Shown: in pieces, positions 33,061-42,620 of the stretch
Layout: each line of letters starts with the position of its first letter
Position numbering within the stretch: position 1 is the first letter of the stretch
From: Puccinia triticina
Taxonomy: Eukaryota > Basidiomycota > Pucciniomycetes > Pucciniales > Pucciniaceae
Assembly (NCBI RefSeq): GCF_026914185.1
Contig: NC_070574.1
Location: 248,001-312,000, forward strand
Length of the DNA stretch: 64,000 nucleotides
Reading direction: 5' to 3'
Translations under genes and position numbers: made by a program
The notes under the pieces: generated by a model
What the model was told of the DNA's origin: nothing
The model's input: only the letters and a program-made list of their open reading frames with translations
Database searches by the model: none

Positions 33061-33886
33061 TCCGGATTAATTGTTCTGGCTGAGCAGATTTGTTCTTTTC
33101 TCTCTCAATTAGCAGTTCCAAAGCACTCCTATTTTAAAATCCTTTCCTGATTATTTCTTATATATCCTTTATTTACATTCAATATTGTCTGATCTATTAC
33201 TGTATGGATTGATGACTTGTCCATCAGATTTCATTGCAAGAGCAAGCCAATGGATCAGTTATAATTAACCAAGGTTGAGGCTTAGTTTGATATGAACTAT
33301 ATGATGAAGGTGGCATACTTTCAGGTTGGGGAAAAAAGTTGTGATGTGCCAACTTGAATAAAATCTAATTGCAAGTGATTTTATATTTTTCTCTCTTGGA
33401 GTCAGGCCACAGTTCAAAAGTTACCTTGTAATTCCTCATTTGATAGAGATTAGACAAGATAGTCTTAGTATAAGCATCACTACATACAAGCATATGTAAT
33501 CTAAAATGCAGGTAATCTAAGAGATTAGCTCAATCATGTTCAATTAAAGCATAATGAACTAGGCATGAAGGCTGATTTGTAGAAGATGCATTTGGTCAAG
33601 GTGGAACTTATAGTAAAGTGATTATCCATCACAACCTAAATAGAGTAATTTATATGCAGTACTCAGCTATGAGGGTGGACCATAAACCTGCAGCGGCAAA
33701 GCCACCTTAGCCTCTAGTATCTATAGTCAAAATTACAAAAAAGGGATTAGGATCAGTATTACAATTGAATCCTTATCCTCTTCTGCTAGATCAGACAGGC
33801 TGTGACATTGAGATGAAAGAACTGGTGAAAGCTAATGATGTGATTGTATTGAAGCTTTGGTGAAAATTAAAAACAGTGATTAAGAT

Positions 33887-36800
33887 TTAAACTTCAAACA
33901 TAGTCAGGTGGGTGTTCAACTGCGAGATTGAGGCTCTAAAGATTGTATTGAAAAAGATTTTGAAAGGGGTTCTCAGATTTTTCTTTCCTCCAAAAGCAAT
34001 CTTCATCAATTGTTCATTGCCAGACTCCTTCATCCAATTTTCTAAGCAGTACCATGCCACAGAGGGGACCTGCCGGGTTGCATTCCTCTGTGCATATTTT
34101 CTTAAAGAGCCAGAAGTCGCAAATTCCTCAAAGATTCTCTTTGCCTTTTTCAACAGTTCTGCAATATTTCTGTCATTGTTGCGCTGATCATTAGCCAATG
34201 ATCTGATTGGTGGTCCAATGACAATGAAAAACATGTGAATGTAAAAGAGAAACAATGGATAGGTCATTTCAAGAAGATCCAACGGGAACTCATTGTTTGC
34301 CAGCAGTTCAATTGCAAAGTTCAGATCAACCAGTTTGATGTTGTGCTGCTTTTCCCAGAAGTTTAACCACAGATTCTTGACTTCTAAAAACTCATTCACA
34401 GATTTGGCATGAAACTTCTGAGCAAAATTGGCGTCCATCCTTACTTTTTTGTTAGTTTCCATGTCATTACCATCCAATGCAGCTTGATGGTATTCAGATT
34501 CAGACAGGAAAGCTTCTTTCAACTCAGAAAACCTTTTGGGGGCAGTCTCAGCATTCAAAGTGATGCTTCCTGTGCTTTGATTGATTTTGATTCCTCTCAG
34601 TAAATCATTGACTGCTTTTTGGATTTTCTCATTTGGGTCTTTGATGAAAAGAGTGTCTTGATTGAAATACATTCTTTCCATCTGAAATTTGCAAGTAAAC
34701 CACAGGTGATTGTTCAACTGGTCAAATGATGAGATAAAAACAATGTTAAAAAACGTCTTGAAAATTCCTTTTAACTCTTGTTGTTCATTGAAAGCAATTC
34801 TCTGCACTTCCTCTGTGCACGAGCTCTTCATCCAGTCCTTCAATAGGCTCCAAATCCTACAGGGAAATACATTTCTCCAAGTATTTTTGCAATCTCCTGT
34901 TTTCAATATGACTGGTGCAGACGCTTTAAAGATTTCTATTGCCTGCTTTATCATATGGGGAGCATCCTCAATCTTTTCTCTGATGGATTCACAAGGATTC
35001 ATTATTTGATCAATCATCTGCACATGTAATAAGAACAAAGGAAATATCTCCTCTGCACTTCCACCAGATGAGAATATTTCATTTTTCATTTCTCTTCCAA
35101 ATTGGATTTTGCCATCAGTCTGTCTCTCCCAGAATTTGAACCACATTTGTTTGTTCTTCAAGAAACCATCAAATTTGTTTACACACATCGCATGAATAAA
35201 ATTCTTCCTGCTCCTCAGTCCACTCTTTGCAAGGTCCTCCAAAACCATGAATTTATGGGTAGCTGAGTGTAAATCTTTATAAATCATTTCAAAATTCTTT
35301 GCATGTAACATGATGCTTCCTGTTTTTCCCAATTTTATTGAAGAAAGAAGCTTCTGAAATGTATCCTGAACATGCTTATGAGGATCTTCAGCAACAAGGC
35401 TATTCTTGTTGAAATACAAGATTTCCATCTTTGAATTGGCAATTGTGCTTGTAAGGTGAAATCTGTCTGTTTTATTGCGGAGAACTGAACATGCAATGGC
35501 TTTTGCCCGCTCTTGGGGTTTCTTGGGAGCCTTGTCCAGGCTCTGAACAAGCAGATCTTCGGACTTTTTTCTGCTGTTTTGAGAAGAGGTTGGGTCACTT
35601 GGAGTGTCTTGATTGGAGTGCCCTATTTTATTTACCAGTTTGATTGCCTGGGACAAATGAGGTTGTTCCACATACCTTGGCCTTCTTACTGAGCTTTCAT
35701 CTTCTCCAGATAACACCTTGGTTCCTGATTGCTTCATACATTTTGTCACATAACCAATTCTAGCTGAATTGGTTTGTACTGTAGAATGTGAGCCAGCTTT
35801 TGCGGACTCATGGATTTTTATTTTTATTTTCATTGAATTGGATACAATCCCCTTATCAATAGGTCTCATATTCAGCTGAGAGATAGACCCAGTGTTGAAA
35901 TCAGAATGCTTGAGTTTCATTTTCTTCAGAGGGACTGGTTGAGCTAATTTTTCTTTGAGTGGGTCAGAGCCTATTGCATCCCCCATCTTCCTGATTCTAC
36001 CTATGTAGGGGCCATTGTTTCCAACTGCTCCTCTGGGTGGAACTGAGGATGCTATATTATTCAGTGGTTTATTTGATCCCAAAGATTGCATTTTTTCAAT
36101 CATCTTTTGAGAAACTTGTGAAAGGTCCACATTGGTTTTGGGTCTCTTAAGCACTCTTTCCTCCAAGCAATCATCGAAACTTTTTCTTTTATTTTTTTCT
36201 GCAGGGCTACTAGAAGTACCACAGCTGGGAGGCACTTGGCTTGGGTGATTCGATTTAGGTTTCTGGATGGAAATAGAACCCATTTCCTTTTTACTAAAAT
36301 GAATTGATGCACCTGAGGAAGCATTATACCCAGTGTTGAAATCTGAATGCTTGGCTTTCATTTTCTTCAGAGGGACTGATTCATCTAATTTTTCTTTGAG
36401 TGGTTCAGAACATATTCTATCACCCATCTTCCTGATTCTACCTGTGTAAGGGCCAACATTTCCAACTGCTCTTTTGGGTGGAATAGAGGATGTAATATTA
36501 TCCAGTGGTTTATTGGGTCCTGAAGATCTCATTTTTTCATTCACCTTTTGAGGAACTTGTCTTATCATATTGTTTTCTGCAGGGCTACTAGAGGTGGCAA
36601 ATCTGGGAGTCATGTGGCTTGCTTGATTTGATGTGGGTTTTTGGATGGAAGTAGAGCCCAATTCCAGATGTTCACTAACATCAAGTGATACTCCCAAGGA
36701 AGCATGCTTGGTTTCTTTGATTTGTTTGAGATTGTTGGAGTTCTCAATGGGCCTGCCTTTGATCAGTTTTTGCTCCAAAGACATCAGATCATGATTCATT

Positions 36801-37555
36801 TTCCGTGTCCCAATTATGGCCAAAGGACGGGGTGTTCTAGGCTTCTTCCCTACTGTTCCAAATTTACCCAGCCCACTGCCAGTATCAGGAGCTTTGCTGA
36901 TTTCAGGACTTGCTGTTGAGCTCTTAGCTTTCTCCATTGAATGGTATTCCAGATCCTTGTGTGTAGGTTTCTCTCTTGATGAGAATGGCTCTCTGTGTCT
37001 TTGAAATCCTTCATGAAGTGCAGTTCTCATATAGGCTGAGTCAAAGAAATCACCCAAAAAATCCATCTTTGTGTCTCTATTCTTGGCTTGGGTTTTAGTG
37101 ATTGAATCTGTGAGTTTTGTTTCAGAAATTCGTTGGGCTTCTGGGACATGAAGGGGATCAGAGTCTGTTTTGGTAATTGTTCCACATTGATGATTCTGAT
37201 TATTTTCTGGAAGTCTATTGAACCTTACTGCTGACAATGATGAAGAACCCTTAACAATGCTAGATCCATGATGGTGTGTTTGCTCTTGAGCTCCAGGGTC
37301 TAGCTGGCCAGTATTTCTGATACCTACCAGAGTCGAGGCAGTGTTTTCATGATCCATTTGGGCCATTGATGGGCTTTGAATTATGTTTTCCTGGGGTTTG
37401 ATTCCTGAGGTTGATGTCAGTTGAGAGTAATGATCTTGGCCCTGAGTTTCCTCATGATGGGATAAAAAATGCTTATCAATCACAGGTTCACAGATATCCT
37501 GCATTGCATGACAAGATAGAAGTATAGCCAAAAAGGCCAGGATGGGATACATCAT
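33887..37555 (-). CDS. Giant secreted protein, two-module family (copy C)
   Basis: An intronless frame of about 1222 residues. I take the Met-Met pair at 37555 as the start because it gives MMYPILAFLAILLSCHA, the same signal peptide as copy B. An ATG at 37651 would add 32 residues that are not open in A or B and would bury the signal. Domain order matches B: polar N-terminal region, two central repeats with PLKKMK-KHSDFNTG, then two homologous C-terminal modules. From about residue 270 to the end it is almost identical to B (scattered changes such as KAPKKP for KAHKKP). The N-terminal part differs more, including VIDKHFLSHHEET in place of FDTSLHEET. The 3' flank is interrupted by Helitron H1 only 169 bp beyond the stop, so the polyadenylation region may be affected. 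Confidence 0.85.
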   Translation of the reverse strand: MMYPILAFLAILLSCHAMQDICEPVIDKHFLSHHEETQGQDHYSQLTSTSGIKPQENIIQSPSMAQMDHENTASTLVGIRNTGQLDPGAQEQTHHHGSSIVKGSSSLSAVRFNRLPENNQNHQCGTITKTDSDPLHVPEAQRISETKLTDSITKTQAKNRDTKMDFLGDFFDSAYMRTALHEGFQRHREPFSSREKPTHKDLEYHSMEKAKSSTASPEISKAPDTGSGLGKFGTVGKKPRTPRPLAIIGTRKMNHDLMSLEQKLIKGRPIENSNNLKQIKETKHASLGVSLDVSEHLELGSTSIQKPTSNQASHMTPRFATSSSPAENNMIRQVPQKVNEKMRSSGPNKPLDNITSSIPPKRAVGNVGPYTGRIRKMGDRICSEPLKEKLDESVPLKKMKAKHSDFNTGYNASSGASIHFSKKEMGSISIQKPKSNHPSQVPPSCGTSSSPAEKNKRKSFDDCLEERVLKRPKTNVDLSQVSQKMIEKMQSLGSNKPLNNIASSVPPRGAVGNNGPYIGRIRKMGDAIGSDPLKEKLAQPVPLKKMKLKHSDFNTGSISQLNMRPIDKGIVSNSMKIKIKIHESAKAGSHSTVQTNSARIGYVTKCMKQSGTKVLSGEDESSVRRPRYVEQPHLSQAIKLVNKIGHSNQDTPSDPTSSQNSRKKSEDLLVQSLDKAPKKPQERAKAIACSVLRNKTDRFHLTSTIANSKMEILYFNKNSLVAEDPHKHVQDTFQKLLSSIKLGKTGSIMLHAKNFEMIYKDLHSATHKFMVLEDLAKSGLRSRKNFIHAMCVNKFDGFLKNKQMWFKFWERQTDGKIQFGREMKNEIFSSGGSAEEIFPLFLLHVQMIDQIMNPCESIREKIEDAPHMIKQAIEIFKASAPVILKTGDCKNTWRNVFPCRIWSLLKDWMKSSCTEEVQRIAFNEQQELKGIFKTFFNIVFISSFDQLNNHLWFTCKFQMERMYFNQDTLFIKDPNEKIQKAVNDLLRGIKINQSTGSITLNAETAPKRFSELKEAFLSESEYHQAALDGNDMETNKKVRMDANFAQKFHAKSVNEFLEVKNLWLNFWEKQHNIKLVDLNFAIELLANNEFPLDLLEMTYPLFLFYIHMFFIVIGPPIRSLANDQRNNDRNIAELLKKAKRIFEEFATSGSLRKYAQRNATRQVPSVAWYCLENWMKESGNEQLMKIAFGGKKNLRTPFKIFFNTIFRASISQLNTHLTMFEV

Positions 37556-38150
37556 AGGTAACTCAGTGAAACGGGGTGATTGATCAGTTGAGGAGGCTAG
37601 TGGATTCTGTGAAGGATGTGATTGATTGAGATGGATTAGCAAGCTGGTCATGCTGTGAGGGAAGAGGGGCTTAAGGAAACACAGTTAAGTTGTCTTTTGA
37701 AACAAGTTTGGGACCCAGTGTATGGTCACAGTAATTCAAATTATGTATAATATTATGTAAATCAAATTCAAACAAAATTTGAATCAGTCTGGTCAAGGAA
37801 TGAGGTAGTTCAGGTTCACCTTGAATGTCTCAACTTGAAATATGTCTCAGATGTGATCAAGTTAACCACTGCTTGCAAATCCAGCTGTTTGTGGATTTTT
37901 GCGGAATTTCTGTGATTTCATGAACCACCTCAAATTATGAAGGTTGGATGGAAAGAATTGTTAAGATTTCAGCGCAAGAAGATGAGGCAAGACTATCTGG
38001 GGTCACTGATAGGACCAAGGAGCATAACAGGAGGATGATTGGGGCTCAGACCCAATGCTCTATTTCAAATGTGAGGAGCAAACTTAAGAAGACAACTAGA
38101 GAGCCCCCTCAACAAGATCCAAAGGGGGCGTAGACAAGTGACAGGAGATG
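37556..38150. other. 5' flank of copy C, no other gene seen
   Basis: Up to about 37870 the sequence is a diverged version of the flank upstream of copies A and B (GTATGGTCACAGTAA, GGTTCACCTTGAATGTCTCAA). Beyond that point the similarity ends. A 61-codon frame at 37948-38133 has no recognised relative. Confidence 0.55.
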
Positions 38151-38305
38151 AAGGGACAGGTGACAGGACAGGACAGGACAGGACAAGACAGGTAACAGAA
38201 CAGAACAGGGTACTGGACAGGGAACTGAACAGGTGACAGGGACAGGACAGGACAGGGCACAGGACAGGATAGGGAACAGGACAGGATGACAGGACAGGAA
38301 TAGGA
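38150..38305. repeat. GACAG minisatellite
   Basis: Many copies of (A/G)GACAG and its variants GAACAG and GGTAACAG. Long frames on the minus strand over this block (Pro/Cys/Leu/Ser) are artefacts of the period. Confidence 0.9.
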
Positions 38306-38318
38306 AAGAGACTGTGAG

Positions 38319-38534
38319 CAACGCTGCAACAATTACAATACATGTATTGTATTGTATTTTCATGCAGATACATTCAATTACAATAAATACGTTTTGTATT
38401 GGTTTCACAAAACGATTCCAATGATAATGATACATATGTACAGTTTTTGGAAAAAATTACGATACAGATATGATATTTTTTCAATACAATACAGTGAAAT
38501 ACAATTACATGTATTGTACTTGTTGCACCGTTGC
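38319..38534. mobile_element. hAT-like MITE with 7-bp target duplication
   Basis: The ends CAACGCTGCAACAATTACAA and TTGTACTTGTTGCACCGTTG are inverted, followed inward by TACATGTA. It is flanked by CTGTGAG at 38312-38318 and 38535-38541. The terminal CAACRYTGCAAC also begins the hAT element at 56942-60235, so this is probably a deletion derivative or relative of that family. Confidence 0.85.
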
Positions 38535-38648
38535 TGTGAGCGGCGACAGAAACTAGAATTCTGACAACAATCAGGCCAGCAAAGCCTCCCCCTCCTTGTT
38601 TAGGCAAGATCATCACTTGCAATCTTTGATTATGGTGTATGTCACAGT

Positions 38649-38750
38649 TTACATAAAATCATGAAGCCAATTTTGGCTGGGAGAGGTCAGCGTGCATAAA
38701 ACTTAAAGTGACATCTCCCAGCCAAAATTGCAGTTTATGATTTTATGTAA
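38649..38750. repeat. 102-bp hairpin
   Basis: TTACATAAAATCAT and ATGATTTTATGTAA bound a near-palindrome whose inner arms carry TTTTGGCTGGGAGA and TCTCCCAGCCAAAA. A small MITE is the likely explanation. No target duplication was identified. Confidence 0.75.
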
Positions 38751-39253
38751 GAAAATCTTATGCAATTTTGGACACCATAGCTGGACAAGTGCAGCCTCCA
38801 TTTACTGCTGTTTAGGCAACTAACCTTGATTTTCTTCTTGCTAAGATGCCACCACAACATGCACATGTCACATGGCCATTCCTGCATGAACACAGGAATC
38901 CAAAAAAAATGGCTCAAACCTGTGCTGAGCAATTGACCCATGAGAATGCAATGCCCCGGGGCCCGGGGTTGGGGGCATGCCAGAGCGCCATCCCAAGCCC
39001 TGAACCCCGGGGCCCGGGGCATGGGTTTGGGTTACAGCCTCAAGTGCCGCCTGCCAAGGGCTGTCGGAGGCTTGCTTCACCCGGCAGCAGAGGAGATTTG
39101 CCAAGTTCGGAGAGCGTTCCTCTGACACACGGGGCTGGCGGGCACCACGGATGCCACACTCGTTGGTTGGTACAACGCGTCCCCGAGCGGGGAGCATGCA
39201 GAGGGGTGGATGAATTTACAAAAAAGAAGGATTTGACGGGCGAGGTGAAATGA
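38751..39253. other. Intergenic with a copy of a GC-rich dispersed repeat
   Basis: Positions 38946-39043 repeat 11810-11906 (GCCCTGAACCCCGGGG; GTTTGGGTTACAGCCT). The rest holds no supported gene. The last part is the 3' flank of the FRG1-like gene. Confidence 0.5.
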
Positions 39254-40368
39254 TTACTACGAAAGAGATCAGAGAAGAAGAGATTAGTGTGAGGGATGGT
39301 GAGGTCGAGGTGGAGGGCGGGGGTACCTTGGCATAGCGGTCGCTCTTGAGCTTGGCGCGCCGGTCGAGCAGTTCCTCGGCCAGCCGGCCCTCCTTCCGGG
39401 CCTTCTTGAGCCCGGCGTTGCCTTCGGCCGGGAGCTGCAGTCGGCCGGCGCCCCTGGCCTGATACTGGCGACTGTTAAGTTAAGGGTGGATGGATGAGTT
39501 TGAGAGTAGAAGAGTAAGAAGAGGAGGCTGCGTACATGTTGTTGGCTTCGAGGTCGTGGAAGGACTGTCCGGGCTTGAGGATGGTGAGTCCGGCGTCGGC
39601 GGTCTTAGCCGCGGAGAGCAGCCCCTTCTGGGCCTGCTCGTCGGCGAGCCGCTTGCGGGCTTTGAGCAGCTCGGCGGCCTGCATGCGGACGAGGAGGTGG
39701 GCGGCGGGCTCGGCGGGGGAGTCGGAGTCGGCGCGGAGGACGAGCTTGCCGGAGGCGAGTTCCTCGACGGAGAGCAGCTTGTTGTAGAGACAGGACTTGA
39801 GTGTGAACATGCCGTCGGGGTCAGGATGGTCGTCGTTGGGGGATGCGGGGACGGGCTCGAAGGCCCACTCCTCCTGGGGCCCGCGGGCCTCCTGCTCGGC
39901 GGAGACGGCGCCGAGCTGGTCGGCGGCGAGGTAGCGGGCGTTGGCGGTGCGGAGGGTGAGCTTGTGGGTGCTGTCGATGATGCGGGTGGCGACGAGGACG
40001 TGGTTGACGTCGGCGGGCTCGAGGCTCTGGAGGGCGGCTGGGTCGAGCGGGGCGGGGACGAGGGGGGCGATGGGGGAGAGGGGCGAGGGCTGGATGGCCA
40101 GGGCACTCGGCCGGCTCTCCTCCGCCCGCCCGGTCGCCGGCCGGATGCAGATGATGTAGAGTGGGCCCTGGATGTGCGCCTGGCTGGGCGGGTTCAGCCA
40201 GCCCTCGGTGGGCTCGGGGTGCTCGTCTGGCTCGTGCTGGTCTCTGCGGCGCTTCCTGTGTTTCTTCTTCTCCTTCTTGTCGCCCTTGAACTGATGGAAG
40301 CCGTCAGCTGGTGGTTTGATTGAGTGGGGATGTGATAGTTAGTTTACCATCAGTTTCGATGAAGACAT
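39254..40368 (-). CDS. FRG1: FRG1-like protein
   Basis: FRG1 proteins are nuclear and nucleolar, bind RNA and actin and associate with the spliceosome; the fold is a fascin-like beta-trefoil. Exons on the minus strand are 40368-40348, 40290-39536, 39471-39327 and a last exon that starts with the stop codon at 39256, giving about 307 residues. The start MSSSKLMFKGDKKEKKKHRK matches the family's KLxFKGxK basic N-terminus. The trefoil region contains TLRTANARYLAADQLGAVSA, GPQEEWAFEPV and FTLKSCLYNKLLSVEE. The C-terminus GLKKARKEGRLAEELLDRRA, then KLKSDRYAK, is the diagnostic FRG1 ending. The first three introns or gaps have GT-AG sites. The stop TAA follows an intron (39326-39257) directly, so the last intron lies between the final Lys codon and the stop. 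It is divergent from the cysteinyl-tRNA synthetase gene. Confidence 0.88.
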
Positions 40369-40494
40369 TTTCGTGTGAGTTGGTGTGGTTGTTGTTGGTT
40401 TGTGGTTGGTTTTGTGGATGTCGTTGCTTATGTCAGCGGGCAGTGTGCAGTGCTGCCTGGCTGTATGCGCTCCTCCTCCTCCGCCGAGGGAAGG
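40369..40494. promoter_or_regulatory. Shared divergent promoter region between the FRG1-like and CysRS genes
   Basis: Only about 126 bp separate the two proposed start codons. The stretch is GT-rich on the plus strand (GTTGGTGTGGTTGTTGTTGG). No TATA box is evident. If CysRS starts at the upstream in-frame ATG at 40465 the gap is 96 bp. A shared bidirectional promoter is inferred from the spacing alone. Confidence 0.5.
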
Positions 40495-42528
40495 ATGCAG
40501 CGAGCGACGACGAGGACACTGACACCGAGGATGGCACCCACCCACTGGAGACAACCACCAGGAACAACATCGCCCCTCAGCATATACAACTCACTCACCA
40601 AATCCAAAGTCAGTACCACCCAAACACAAACACAAACAACACACACAAAACACTAACACGCCCCCCCCCCCCTCCAGGTCCCGTTCATCCCCAAGCATCC
40701 CAACAGAATCACCTGGTACAACTGCGGACCAACCGTGTACGATGCCAGCCACATGGGCCACGCCAGGCACGTCTGCAACAACCAACAACTGCACCAAAGA
40801 AAAAGGCTGACCAACAACCTCAAAAAAACAGGAACTACGTCACCCAAGACATCCTCCGGAGGATTGCCAGGGACTACTTCGGATACCAGGTCAACTTCGT
40901 CATGAACGTCACCGACATCGACGACAAGATCATCCAGCGCGCACGCCAGCAGCATCTGCTCGACAACTTGCGCACAGAACTCAGCACCCTCACCCAGGAA
41001 CTCGTCGGCCAGGTCCGCCAGAGTTTAGAGGCATACCAGCGGAACACCACCAGCAAACTGCTCGGAGACCAGTCCGCGGATATCGAACAGCTGCTCCAGA
41101 AGGCCGCCCGCGAGCCCGGATGGAAGGCCGAGATGGTCGCAAGGGAGGAGAAATTCGGAATGTGGATCGACGCCATGGTACATCCCTTTCCTTCCCATCC
41201 CAACACCTCTCTGTATCTCATCTCCCTCGATCCTACAGGCAGCCAGCCACAGCGCCCTCACCCGAGCTATCGGCGCTCTAGACCAACCCACCGAGAACTC
41301 GCAGTCGGAGGCCCACCGGCTGGTCGACGGCGCCTCGGAAGTGCTCTCGAAATGGCTCGACCAGCAGCACGGCTCGACCGTCGTCGACCACGCCATCTTC
41401 AAGAAACTCGCCGCCTACTGGGAACGCTCCTTCTTCGACGACATGGCCAGCCTGGGCGTCGAGCCCCCGAGCGTGCTCACCCGGGTCTCCGACTACGTGC
41501 CCCAGATCGTCGAGTACGTCCAGAAGATCGTCGCCCGGGGCTTTGCGTATGCCCACGAGGGCAGCGTGTACTTCGACGTGAACGCCTTCGACGGCGCCGA
41601 GGTCAACGGCGGCGAGTTCTGCCACAGCTATGCCAAGCTCCAGCCGGGCTCGAAGGCCAACAAGAAGCTGCTCGACGAGGGCGAGGGCGCGCTGGCGGCC
41701 GCCGACGGCAAGCGCTCGCCCGCCGACTTCGCCCTCTGGAAGAAGAGCAAGCCCGGCGAGCCCGCCTGGGAGAGCCTCTGGGGCCCCGGACGCCCCGGCT
41801 GGCACATCGAGTGCTCCGTCATGGCCAGCGCCGTCCTCGGCGACGCCATGGACATCCACTCCGGGGGCGTCGACCTCATGTTCCCCCACCACGACAACGA
41901 GATGGCCCAGTCCGAGGTCCGTCCCCCACATCCATCCCCCATCACCTCAGAAGTTAATTTCCATCTCCTTTCCTCCGCACAGGCGTACCACAACTGTCCC
42001 CAATGGGTCAACTACTTCATCCACACCGGCCACCTCCACATCGAAGGCCTCAAGATGTCCAAGTCCCTCAAGAACTTCATCACCATCGGCGTACGTCCGG
42101 CTCCCCCACTAACCCCGCCATGTGCATCTGTGTGCTGACCTTTTCAGAGATATCGTAGGACGCGCTGAAGCAACACTCCGCGAGACACCTCCGGCTCTCG
42201 TTTGTTGGCCAACGATGGGACCTGGGCATGGACTTCGCCGAGAGCGCGATGGCCGAGGTCCGCCACCAGGAAGCGACCTTCAACGTGCGTCAGCTGGTCG
42301 TCACAGCAGCAAGCGCCCTGCTCTGCTCGTCCTGGTCTGCGCATGGCTGATGCTTCTTTGCTATGAAGATAGAACTTCTTCGCAGTCGTCAAGGCCCTGC
42401 GGTACGAGCGGTCGGCCGAGCAGATGATCCAGGCGATCGACCTGGGCGCTTCCGTGGCGGCCTCCCACCCGCTCAGCGCGACGTAAGCCGCCCCCACGCT
42501 CCCCGCCGTAGCCCCGCCCAGGCCACTG

Positions 42529-42620
<92 letters not shown>

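Larger units (their letters stand above)
27525..33717 (+). mobile_element. Helitron H1 carrying a captured glycerol kinase fragment
   Basis: The 5' end TCTAAGTTTATTAAAGACAG follows A at 27524. The 3' end is a hairpin-forming CTGCAGCGGCAAAGCCACC, then TTAGCCTCTAG, followed by host T at 33718. The flanks join to GATTATGTGATCA/TATCTATAG, which is contiguous in unit B at about 22032-22054, so B preserves the empty site and the A/T insertion point is exact. No Rep/helicase gene is visible. Inside are a Harbinger-type MITE (27620), a 3.55-kb TIR element (27809), a second Harbinger-type MITE (31605), the family-conserved segment at 31450-31560, and a GC-rich captured segment (31965-33060). Confidence 0.9.
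15490..37900. repeat. Tandem triplication of the giant secreted-protein locus (units A, B, C)
   Basis: Each unit begins with CTGAATCTTGAAGGTAAATTT (about 15490, 21930 and 27410) and then carries the 3' end, coding region and upstream region of one gene on the minus strand. Units A and B also share about 1.6 kb upstream of the gene (19653-20853 and 25878-27095), including a 60-codon frame and a foldback element. Unit A carries a 752-bp insertion (20854-21605) that B lacks. Unit C is split by Helitron H1 (27525-33717). All units have the same orientation, which favours unequal crossing over as the origin. Confidence 0.85.

Noticed and set aside
37556..37651. N-terminal extension of copy C from the ATG at 37651
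   Set aside because: The extension is not open in copies A and B and would place 32 residues before the signal peptide; the conserved Met-Met start is preferred.
38065..38435. Overlapping Cys/Pro/Ser-rich frames on the minus strand
   Set aside because: They are translations of the GACAG minisatellite.
39490..40323. 277-codon open frame on the plus strand
   Set aside because: It is antisense to the main exon of the FRG1-like gene; the Gly/Val/Glu-rich composition follows from the GC-rich codon use of the real gene.
40320..41957. 545-codon open frame on the plus strand
   Set aside because: It runs through CysRS introns 1-3 and in the later part reads a wrong frame of exon 4 (Arg-rich). The conserved CysRS residues are explained by the spliced model.
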